Part shown: positions 37,013-48,839 of the stretch, in pieces
Position numbering within the stretch: the first letter of the stretch is position 1
How the letters are laid out: each line of letters opens with the position of its first letter
Source of the DNA: Suillus spraguei
Lineage: Eukaryota; Basidiomycota; Agaricomycetes; Boletales; Suillaceae
Assembly (NCBI GenBank): GCA_016800925.1
Contig: JABCPU010000025.1
Span: 301,026 to 365,025 of the forward strand
Length of the DNA stretch: 64,000 nucleotides
Reading direction: 5' to 3'
Translations under genes and position numbers: made by a program
Notes under the pieces: generated by a model
Seen by the model: only the letters and a program-made list of their open reading frames with translations
Told to the model about the DNA's origin: nothing
Database searches by the model: none

Positions 37013-38647
37013 ATCTGTGAATTATGAAGAAAGCTCAGTGATTATAACCCACCCACTCTTGTAGTATCTCTCCTGAAAGTATTATACAAATCATATTCAG
37101 CCACTCCCTGGAGTAAGGCTGAAAACGAGCACGGTAGGGATTTAGCCTAGAGGTATTTCGTTCAGTTTTGCGCTGTTTTTTCTGATGGATACAAGATACA
37201 GCATCAATGGTATAAGTACAGCTATAGCACAGAAGGATTACGTGCAAGGCATCTGGGATTATGAGACGAATGGGGAGGGAGCGGGCGCTATAGCATTCAT
37301 CTGCAAATAGCATATATACTTGCTTTTCATGAAAAAGATGAGCCAAAAGTTTGAGATTGTGTCTTGATATTTCTACTGATAAGGGGCCTACACAAACGAC
37401 ATTCGTATTGCTGTCTTCGGTCTATCGCTGCCTGCAACATCATGCGTTTCAATTCTTTAGTGGACTCTGGCTTCGTTGATATCACAGCACCATACATCTC
37501 CGAGGCTGTTCAAACTTCTCCCAGACTCTTACCAAAGAACCGTATCAAATCTGCTCTCAAGCTCCATCATCCTCACGCAACTTGCTTCTTAGTGTTCGCA
37601 TGACAACACCTTTTACGCTATTTCTCTGAACCAATGGAGCATAGAAGCAAACAGTATGTTTTTCCACCGCCTGTGCCTGCAGCTATCTCACTTTTATTCA
37701 GTGTTGCAAGGCCATCAGTAAAATGGTCCGAAAGCACTCATAAGATGCACATGTGCATATGCTTTTTAGCTCAGGTCAAGCGTTCGTAATGTCTGTTTTT
37801 GGATCTTATGTTTTATTGAGCAAATGCGGTGAGCAATATTACCAGGTGTTCAGCATCTCCACCAATCGCATGAGTTCACTAGTGAAGTCGTAAGCACTCG
37901 TAACGCGCGCAAGTTAAGCGTTCATTTCAATGGTTTTGCTGATGGGCCAAGTCACACTTAGCTCGTGTTTTAGTGTGGATTCTTTCCATTCCATCACATT
38001 CCATCCCTTGTGCCTGGTTTTGGTCCAGTACCTCCCCACATGTAAGTTACAAAAGAAGCTAGCGTTGAGCGCTGAGCGCCTATGTTTGCTGTTGCTGCAA
38101 CAACAAGCTAACCGTGGCTGTGGCTACAACTAAAAGCCAGTCTCATTAGACCTGCCATCAGCCTGAGGTCCAGTCTGATTACTGGTGGGTGCATTCATGA
38201 AGACCAACAAGGGTAGCGACTTTTTTGGGGGGAATTCGATTGATCATAATTTCTCGCTCGTACCAGGTTGTACGAGACTGCCGCGCACGCAATCCTTCTC
38301 TATGCTATAGCTATATAACACTAATGCTGTATCTTGTATCGATCAGGAAAAACATTGACGAAATACCATTAGGCTACTTCTACTGATGAAACATTGACAG
38401 TTGGTATCACCAGGTGCCGGCTTAAACAGAGCTTTCACTGCCTTCTCGTCGGCGAGCAATGCAATTACACTGGTTTGACTGGGACTTACTGGAGTGACGC
38501 ATATGATAGATATCTCAGTCAGCTCAGGCAAATATTGGCCAGGTAAGACTATTGTAGGGGGTAGCCACTCCGCTGAAGATGTAATTCTGTACCACTTTAT
38601 CAGATGACAACCACAGCACCTAGGCTTAAAAAAGAAGGAGCGACTGT
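37013..38647. other. Spacer between the inverted arms; upstream DNA of Hal3
   Basis: No gene is recognised. From about 37540 to 38647 it is the reverse complement of 63000-64000 (upstream of Hal4). Part of 37170-37330 is a diverged version of the motif series near 38280-38340 (atgctgtatcttgtatc). A possible ATP-loop-like fragment is described in the findings. Confidence 0.6.
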
Positions 38648-38884
38648 AACATAAATACATCACACTGATAAACAACCTCAATAACCACCTGACAACCACA
38701 GCGCCTCGAAGGACCGACTGTAGTCTATCATTCATGAGCTCACCCCGGTTGCTGAGATGAAACGTCCAACCCCGACAGAGAAGGGCTCCCACGCCGCAAG
38801 GCGCTGTAGGAGTTGCCTGGATGCTGAGATTCGCCCTCCCTGACACTGGCCGAGGCTTGACCTGATGTGCTCAGACGCGTTTAG

Positions 38885-38891
38885 TATAAAA
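38885..38891 (+). promoter_or_regulatory. TATA box of Hal3
   Basis: Gtataaaag lies 63-69 nt before the start codon, with the same context as Hal2 and Hal4. Hal1 has tacaaaa at the matching place. Confidence 0.6.
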
Positions 38892-38953
38892 GCTCAAGCT
38901 CAGAGCATCGATGAGCATTATCAATTTCTCATACACACCCAGTAGCACTCGAC

Positions 38954-41078
<2,125 letters not shown>

Positions 41079-41250
41079 TTGATGGTCATTGCCGTGGCCG
41101 TAGATGGCTTATGCATAATCTGTGATTTTATTTACTTGAATTAGAGCCAATAATTGTCGGGTCTCAGACAATACTTTTCGGTGCCTATGAGGGGTCTTAC
41201 AGACCCAGTTTCTAGTATGACACAATTGAAGGGAAGCTACTTTTGAATTA

Positions 41251-42161
41251 CAGCTACTCTCATATTGATAGACCAGATCTGATCTTGTTCCCTTCACCGT
41301 TTTTGTTTAGAGCTGGACAAACACAAGGGCTCCGCTATGGAAAGCACGACAGCGCGCTCTGTTTGTCAGCAAAAATGGTACTACAGTACTAATCAGCAAA
41401 CTACCAATTTCGTCACAAGTATCGTCACAAGACATCACAGGTCTTACAAACTCAACAGACATATAATTAAATATTACACCACCAATGTTACTGATGCTCT
41501 ACAGATAATGGGTGACTATCTGTAGGCTCAAATTATGCGGAATAAACGAGAATAGAATGTAAAAAACCATTTAAGGAAGTCGTGCCGCGATGCCGCTGTT
41601 CATTTGGGAAAACATTATTTCCTTGACCCTCTTATAAACTCTAAATCTGTAAGGCCCCCCCCTTACAGATTAATCCAACGGATTATATCTGTTTTAGGCC
41701 ATTTTGGGCCACTAACTCCGCTGACTAATCCACAACTTAGGTTCCTTGCCTCACTCGTCTGTAGCTTTGGCAGTTGTTGCCTCATCATAACATCTTCGAA
41801 TATACAAATTTTAACTGCGGTCTGATACCTACGCTCCCTAGTGAAAATACTACTGAAGTTTTAAGATTTGTAACAGCAGAACTGTGCATCATGTATCACT
41901 GCAACCAGCCAGGCCATGAGTCAAGCAATTTGACATCAATCTGCTTGTATCTGTCCAGTAACAAGCACCATCCATCTTTTAAGCTTCAGTGAAGTTTTTT
42001 CTTCTTGTTAATTGCTTTGATGTACATGTGGGTGCTAACACATACTGCAACCACCATAGGGTCTTTTTCGCTATCTATGACTCAGAGCTTCGTACATGTG
42101 ATAATTGTGACATAGTGATGACATCATATTCTAGAAGGTTCTAAGATCACATGATACTATC
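41251..42161. other. Gene-poor stretch
   Basis: No gene is recognised. A short (cttat)n microsatellite lies at 42156-42177. Confidence 0.5.
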
Positions 42162-42783
42162 TTATCTTATCTTATCCAATAGCATCATAGAAGATCTCTT
42201 CATCTTCATCAGGGAGTTTGTTATAGAAGTGGATGTAGGGATTTCAGTCGGGTTGGGGTTTGTCTTAGCGCTGGATTTAGACGCTTTAGGGAAATTGAGG
42301 AAAGAATAATGGTTTGTATTTGGAATTTGTGGCATTACCCCCTCTCTAGGATGAGCATCATCGCGAATGTATGAAGGTCTGATGTTATGCGCTCTCCATT
42401 TCTTGAAATCTTCCAAATTAAGTATAGAACCTTGAATTCTTTTGGATTTAGCTGCCATGGGATTCTTTTTGTGAAACTCCACTATAAGGACTGGGGAATT
42501 CTTTATGTTTTCTTCTGGTTCCCATGTTGATTCCTCTATCAGATATCCTTCCCATTTTACTTGGTATTGCAGCTTTCCTTGGAATAAACGGCTATCTAAT
42601 ACTTCTTCTACAACAAATTCTTCCTGATCGTCAACTATGTCAGGAGGTGGTCGGGTGGGTTGAGAATGAGGGATCATTTGACATGCATAGTATGGAGTAA
42701 GTAATTGGACATGGAACACTGGGTGAATCTGATAGTTTGCTGGTAATTTCAATTTATAGTTCACTTTGCCAATCTTCTCCAGT
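42162..42783 (-). mobile_element. Ty3/gypsy chromovirus pol 3' fragment with chromodomain
   Basis: Minus strand: VNYKLKLPANYQIHPVFHVQ, the integrase C-terminal module, is followed by a chromodomain (EEFVVEEVLDSRLFQ, LQYQVKWEGYLIEESTWEPE). The tail runs to a stop at 42162. It is cut off upstream at 42783, where an LTR of another element begins, so the rest of this pol has been lost or displaced. Confidence 0.85.
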
Positions 42784-44311
42784 TGTCATATACCATACTT
42801 CTGATCTCAGATCTGATCTGATTGATCCTACTTCCGTCCGGTCCACAGATCCTGTCCAGGTCACCCATCCAAAAGCCCCTACTTCTCGCACTCTAACTCC
42901 CTTGTGGATATCTGTGTTTACCTCCTTTCAGCATTACTCCTGTCTCCAGTATTCCGGCTGTGTATATTTCCTTCCTGCTTTGTGATCCATTACCTGTGTC
43001 TCATTTCTGACTTGTGCTTACTGATCCACTGTGCATTAACTGATAGACTTCCATTATACATTGTACATAGCCCTCAGTCCCAAACTCAGTGATTATCCAT
43101 GCTAGTTACTTACAGTATATAAACCACTTGTAAATCTCTGTAGAACCTTAGTTCAAATATCATCTTAGATTCTGCTCAATCTATTCCTCCAGACTTGAGT
43201 TACTTCCAGCTCTGGTCATCTTCCAAGACTTTGGATTGATTCCTATAAGTCTGCATCTCTGACTCTACCTTCGAGTAGTCTACCTCTGTTAGTTTCTAGT
43301 TAAGGACTCGTTCCGAGACTAGTCTTATCCCTCGTATCATCTCCACGTTCCTGTTAAGACCATACTCAAAGGGTGAAAAATATGAAGGGCTTTGGCCTCA
43401 GTTCGTGCACTGTGCCCCTTTCCTGAGTAATGCCCCTTATTTCAGAGAGTAGGTATATGTCCAAAGATCTGGAAGGAGTTGCATGATGGATCCGGATGTT
43501 TGAAGGTATCGGATATGGTACGTCTGAAGGTTATCCGGAGCATAGGGATGGAATGAGAGTTAAGGCTAGCTTTGGAACGGGTTCCTAACTAGAAACTGAC
43601 AGAGGTAGACTATCCGAAGATAGAGTCGGAGATATAGACTAAAGGAATCAATCCCAAGTCTCAGAAGATGACTTAGAGCAGAAAGTGACTCAAGTCCGGA
43701 GGAAACAGAATGAGCAGAATCTAAGATGATATTCGAACTAAGGTTCTATGAAGATCTACAAGTGGTTTATATACTGTAAGTATCTAATATGGATAATCAA
43801 CAAGTCCGGGACCGAGGGCTATGTACGAAGTGTAATGGAAGTCTATTAGTTAATGCACAGCAGATCAGTAAGCACAAATCGGAAATGAAACACAGGTAAT
43901 GGATCAGTGACACAGGATGGAAGTATACACAGCCGGAATACTGGAAACAGGAGGAATGACGAAAAGAGATAGATGCAGATATACACAAGGGAGTTAGAGT
44001 GCGAGAAGTGGGCACATTCAGATGGGTGATCCGGACAGGATCTGTGGACTGGATGGAAATAGAATCGATCGGATCTGATCGGATATGGTCCGATCTGAGA
44101 TCAGAAGTATGGTATATGACAGTTCCAGATAACCTTCAGACACGTCATACCTGATACCTCCAGACATCCAGATCTGTCATGTGACCACTTCCAGATCTTC
44201 GGATGTATACCTATCCTCTGAAATAAGGGGCATTACTTGGGAAAGGGGCACAGTGTACGAACTGAGGCCAAAGACCTTCGGATCTCTTACCCTTTGAGTA
44301 TGGTCTTAACA
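42784..44311 (+). mobile_element. LTR (770 bp family) split by a nested solo LTR
   Basis: The 5' part, 42784-43351 (TGTCATATACC...cacgttcc), and the 3' part, 44127-44311 (agataacc...ggtcttaaca), together equal the 770 bp LTR at 55803-56572. They are separated by the inverted LTR at 43352-44121. A TATA box (cagtatataaacc) is near 43115. It is followed directly by a gag on the same strand, so it is probably that element's 5' LTR. Confidence 0.8.
43352..44121 (-). mobile_element. Nested solo LTR, 770 bp, with GTTCC target duplication
   Basis: It begins TGTTAAGACC and ends GGTATATGACA (TG...CA). It is flanked by GTTCC on both sides (43347-43351 and 44122-44126). It is the same family as the LTR it sits in, in opposite orientation, with a TATA box (agtatataaaccac on the minus strand) near 43770. 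Confidence 0.9.
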
Positions 44312-44363
44312 GTATATTTGAATTGACACCTTTCCAAGTACATTCTTCAAGCCATCCCACATC

Positions 44364-45419
44364 ATGCCTCCCTGTAAAACTCAGAACACCCTCCGAGGAG
44401 CTGGACTTGGTCCAATCCAACAAGATCCCACACCCATCATCCAAACATTCACCAGCTTCTCCCAACGCTGCGCAAGCATGAGCAACATAGGTCAAAGCAT
44501 CTCTGCTTGTCAGGCCAGACTGGATCTAATTACACCAACCCAGAACACGGATGACCCAGACTCCAATCCATGACCGACCATCTGCTTTGATGATGAGTTG
44601 TGCGGTAATCCACCAGATGATGAAGGTGATGATCCAGATGATGAGGATCTGGATAATGAGGAAGATAATAACCATCTAAACCCTCAAGACCAGGTCTTAG
44701 CTCAACTATCCATAGCCATAAATCACCTCGCTTGCAGTAGCCGTTGTACCACCACCTCGGATGATAGCAAAGTCAAGGTCTGTGAACCAGATACCTTTGA
44801 TGGATCCAAGCCTCACAAGCTCCAAGCATTCTTTGTCCAGTGTGAGCTCAACTTCCAGAGCAAACCTAATGCTTTCCATTCTGGATGTGCTAAAGTCAAC
44901 TTTGCCCAATCCTACCTCAAGGGTATGGCTCTCAAGTGGTTTGAACTGGATCTCCTTTTGGATGGGTATAGCAACCGTCCGGACTGGATGGATGACTACT
45001 CTGAGTTCATGCTTGAGCTCCAAACCAACTTTGGACCTCACGATCCCTCCGGAGATGCGGAAATGCAGTTAGAGCAACTCCATATGCGTGATGGACAGCA
45101 CATCAACAAGTATGTTGTAGAATTCCAGCGACTTGCCTCCTAGGTACGCAAATGGGGGGACGGAGCTCTATGACGCCAGTTCTACAATGGACTTCTGGCG
45201 CAAATCAAAGATGAGATTAGTCGCATGGGTAAACCCACTACCCTCTTGGAGTTCAAGACTCTCGCCCAGACCATTGATGCCTGTTACTGGAAGCAGAGGG
45301 GCAAAGTCACCCAAGAGAGTAAAGCCACCTCCTCCAATCCTCCTAGGCAGCCAGCACCTGACTGGACGAACTCCAACTCATCCGGTGTAAAGATACAACC
45401 TAGCTTGGGCTGTAGATAA
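44364..45419 (+). pseudogene. Ty3/gypsy gag, degenerate
   Basis: After the LTR it reads MPPCKTQNTLRGAG, an acidic stretch (DEGDDPDDEDLDNEED), then the capsid-like part FDGSKPHKLQAFFVQCELNF, YLKGMALKWFE and LQTNFGPHDPSGDAEMQLEQ, followed by RKWGDGAL and MGKPTTLLEFKTLAQTID. In-frame stops occur at 44571 (TGA), 45141 (TAG) and 45171 (TGA). Each is one C-to-T step from an Arg or Gln codon. The zinc-knuckle part lies further on, at 46362-46613, after an LTR-like insertion. The rest of pol is missing. Confidence 0.85.
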
Positions 45420-45439
45420 ACCACTGCCTAAACTAGTAT

Positions 45440-46350
45440 GTTAGTCTTGTGCTCCATCTAGTCTGCTTCACTTGTAAGAACAAGAACGTTCGACCCTAAA
45501 GGGGGATGCCTATTTAGTATGGTCAAGTTCGAGTCTAACTTATTTGCAAAACAAGCATTGTGGTCAGCGGTAAGTTGCTGCAGTCAGCGATAATACTGCC
45601 GGAACTAGCGTCGTGAGTAGCGGTGCTACCGTCGTCGAGATAAGGTCAGTAACAGTAGCGTTGAACAAGCGATGTCGAGCGGTGGTCTCAGCAGTAGCAA
45701 TAAGGTTGTGAGCAGTGCAAAGAAACAGTAAAGAAGTCCGTGGTACTTTCAGCGGTAAAGTAGTGGTTCATGGGAAGTTCAGTCAAAGTAACAGTCGAAA
45801 GTCCGGTGGTATGCCAGTGGTAATGGAGAACGAGCGTGATGTATCAATGAGGGGTAAGGAAGTTTTAAAGACTATGTCCACTACTGGGTAGATCCAGAGC
45901 TAGACAATAATCCTGACCTATAGTATGTGCAATGGGGTAAAATCAGGTACTGTATCGTGTGGGGTATGTGGTGCTTATATTCTAATTTGTATGTACTCAG
46001 AATACTCTAGGTGAGATCATTAGCGCTGGAGTGTAGTAACTGCCATAAGTATACATAGCGCAAGGCACTGCGGCACGAGGCAACATGTAATAACGCTTGC
46101 CATGGAATCAGTGATAATGAACAGGAAACAAACTATGCACCAAATGGAGCTATGCGGACGCGGCAAGGACATGGAAGGACATTGGTTCGTGGAATGAGGT
46201 GTGGCAGTCGGTACGGTGTGCGGTAAGCGTGGGATGCCGCCAGTACTGCTAAACAGGGTAAGACGGCCATGGACAAGTGTTATCTCCTGTAGACGTGAGA
46301 CGAGTGTCAAAATATGGGGTTTTAAGCCCAGCGCCAATATGTTCGTTACA
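45440..46350 (-). mobile_element. LTR-like repeat, minus orientation, inserted between gag parts
   Basis: On the minus strand it starts TGTAACGAACATATTGGCGC at 46350. It is the inverted partner of 46609-46763 plus 54279-54657. Its 3' end is not fixed; a TG...CA end near 45440 is possible. It carries the uninterrupted form of the site where the 7.5 kb element is inserted in the other copy. Confidence 0.6.
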
Positions 46351-46361
46351 CTGGATCTGAT

Positions 46362-46613
46362 ATGCCCAGATCCAATAAACCCACATCCTCTACAACCTCC
46401 TCTGCACTGAAGGCTTCAGACCTTCCTAACATTATTGGTGCGGACAGAAAACTAACCACTCAGGAGTGTCAGAGGCGTATTGACAAAAGGATATGCATGT
46501 TTTGTGGCAGACCTGGTCATACTGCCTGGGACTGTACCAAATCCACTTCATGCGCTGCCAAAGGCCGTGCTATGGTACTCACTCTGGAAACTGAACTGGA
46601 AGCCTCGGTGTAA
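46362..46613 (+). pseudogene. Gag zinc-knuckle fragment
   Basis: Reads MPRSNKPTSSTTSSALKASD, LTTQECQRRIDK and a CCHC knuckle CMFCGRPGHTAWDC. It is probably the continuation of the gag at 44364-45419, bounded on both sides by inverted copies of the same LTR-like repeat. Confidence 0.75.
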
Positions 46614-46763
46614 TGAGCATATTGGCGCTGGGCTTAAAACCCCATATTTTGACACTCGTCTCACATCTACAGGAGTTACCACTAGTCCATGGCCTTCTTA
46701 CCCCTTTAGCAGTACCGGCGGCATCCCATGCTTACCGCACACCATACCGACTGCCGCACCTTG
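46609..46763 (+). repeat. LTR-like repeat, plus copy, left part (continues at 54279-54657)
   Basis: It starts TGTAATGAGCATATTGGCGC and runs to gactgccgcaccttg, where the 7.5 kb element begins. Its remainder resumes at 54279 (cctcgttccacgaacc) on the far side. Confidence 0.75.
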
Positions 46764-47237
46764 TGTTACGAACTGAGGTGGCATCACCAGCGACAGTGAA
46801 AAGACACAGTCGGTCTGCTGGGAAGTTCTACAATGTCCAGAAGAGGACAAGGTGAAAGTACAAGGAACACGTTCCGAGTACGATCAAGGGTTTGGCCTCA
46901 AAGACAAGTCTAAGAGGTTCTACGAGAATAGAGACTAAGACTAAGGAGTGCTTAGACTTAGAGACGATTCAAGGATGACTTAGGTTGGAGACCTAAGCGA
47001 AGGATATTCCAGGTAAAACCCAGTAAGATTAAAGTAAGGTATACAAGCATAATACAACATGCTTAAATAGGCCAATATGTGCGCACGGACCAAGGGAAAC
47101 GTGGGAATGTAAGTGCGTATCCAAAGAAGGAAGGCAACTATAGTACAGATGCGTTTAAGCATACGAGTCAGAGTCATGTTATGTAATATACAAGGTAAGG
47201 AGGCAGAAAATGAATAGGGGCACGTACAATTGTAACA
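46764..47237 (-). repeat. 3' LTR of the 7.5 kb element
   Basis: 474 bp, TG...CA, almost identical to 53805-54278; the few differences suggest a fairly recent insertion. Confidence 0.88.
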
Positions 47238-47269
47238 TTACCCCCTTTTTACACGTAAAGTCACCGACT

Positions 47270-48738
47270 TTACTCGTCTTGATTATCATAATAAATGGGA
47301 TCGTCGCTATACTCGTAGTCCTGATCGAGGACTGACCCACTCCTCATATATGCAGCCTCCTCAGCACCAGCACGCTGTTTAGAATCCCTTCTCTTCGCTG
47401 ATCGAGATTGTTCATCGTCAAGTTGTTGTTCCCAAGAATGAAGTGCATCGTAGAATCCTTCATCCTTCCAAGTCAACGTGAAGGGGGGAGTCCCAACTCA
47501 TCGAGGGCAGTAGATGGAGAGATGAGTAGGTGACCAATACCTACAAATCTTACACTGATATTCCGTGCAGTTCTTCTGTCGATGCCCAAGTAGTCCACAG
47601 ATGTGACACTTCATGTTTTCATCGGGATTGGAGATGGACTTGCGTAATGGTGATGGTGAAATGATGGGTTTGGGACTAGTGGATCTGGCGCACTTCTTCC
47701 CCTTATTCTGTTTCATACGTTTTAAGGCAAAGGTGTTGTTGCGCCTGAGCTGTGCCTGCTGGGCAGGGGTGAGAGTGTATGCTGACGTTGGGAGATCAGG
47801 GGTGGTTCCACGTTCAGCAACCGTAAGAAGTTCATCAGAAGACGAAGGAGAGGTTATGCCGAAGTCTTTTACTAAGACTGGCGAGGCAGAATCCATTGGA
47901 CCAAATGATGACGGGATGGACATGGGAGGGTGAATATGAAGGTCTTGTAATTGAGGACCGAGTGCTATCAGCTCAGCGACAGGGACTCCTAATAATTTTG
48001 CAGCTTCACACTGCTCTTCTGTGCAGGGCTCATATAGCCACGCGGGATGATCATGGGAGACCATGACGGGGGGCGGTGAGGTCAGTTGTTCAATAGGGGA
48101 TGGGGTTCGTGGAGAGACGAGGTCGTCTTGCGTTTGTTGCAGATCAGTGATGGCTTCTTCGACTAGGTTTCTGGCCCTCTAGTTTCAGCGACTGATTGCT
48201 GGATGGTTTCGACAACCGTGTTGGTGAGCTGTCCGATCTCTTGGACAGCAGTACATAAGCCAGCAAGGGCGTCAAGACTAGAATACATGCGCAAAGAAGA
48301 GGGTGCTGGAATAGGAAGTGGCGTATCTTCCTGCAGAGAGGGAGGTCGAGCAACACCTGCCTGACGTTTGGCCATGATGTGAATAGCTTCTTCAACATCG
48401 CTCTTAAAAGAATTGGGAAGCAACAACATAGCATAAGAACGAATGCGTTTTTGAAGATGAAGGAGACCATGGCGGTATGTGATTTCTGTGGTTTCATTGG
48501 CAGTGGTTTCAATGAGGGCAGCCGTGCGGATGATGTTGACAAGGAGTAAAGCAGGAAAGGCACCTTTTTCAGTGAGGATTCTTTCGATTTCGAGAGCATG
48601 TCCTTCACATAGAAGGGCGGCTTCAATGTAGGAAGTGTTGTCAATTTCAGTGGTGAGGGTTCCGTAGTTTTCTGTGTCGGAGTCGGAGTCATTGTTGGCA
48701 ACAGTGACGGGGGTGATGTATGCAGTGGGGAAAGACAT
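47270..48738 (-). pseudogene. Extra ORF after pol, with zinc knuckle (unknown)
   Basis: This ORF lies between the chromodomain and the polypurine tract. Part one (from MSFPTAYITPVTVANND at 48738 to near 48175) is acidic, then helical (ALEIERILTEKGAFPALLLV, LGQLTNTVVETIQQSV-like). A one-base shift near 48175 joins it to NLVEEAITDLQQTQDDLVS and MVSHDHPAWLYEPCTEEQCE. Then come a Pro/Ser-rich part, a basic patch (RMKQNKGKKCARSTSPKP), and a CCHC knuckle CHICGLLGHRQKNC followed by CKICRYWSPTHLSIYC. A TGA near 47498 interrupts it before a final acidic tail (DQDYEYSDDPIYYDNQDE, stop at 47270). It is not a normal Gag and not envelope-like. Function unknown. Confidence 0.6.
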
Positions 48739-48839
48739 TTGGAGCAGTGTTAGTTGATCAAGTGCTAATGCGGTTTGATTGACTGAAGGATAATCAGAGG
48801 GGTGTTGCTTCTTATAAGCATTCAAGATTCAAGCGGAGT

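Noticed and set aside
48144..48701. Alternative frame with membrane-like stretches in the extra retrotransposon ORF, possibly envelope-like
   Set aside because: It is the shadow of the more protein-like frame, which continues into the zinc-knuckle part.
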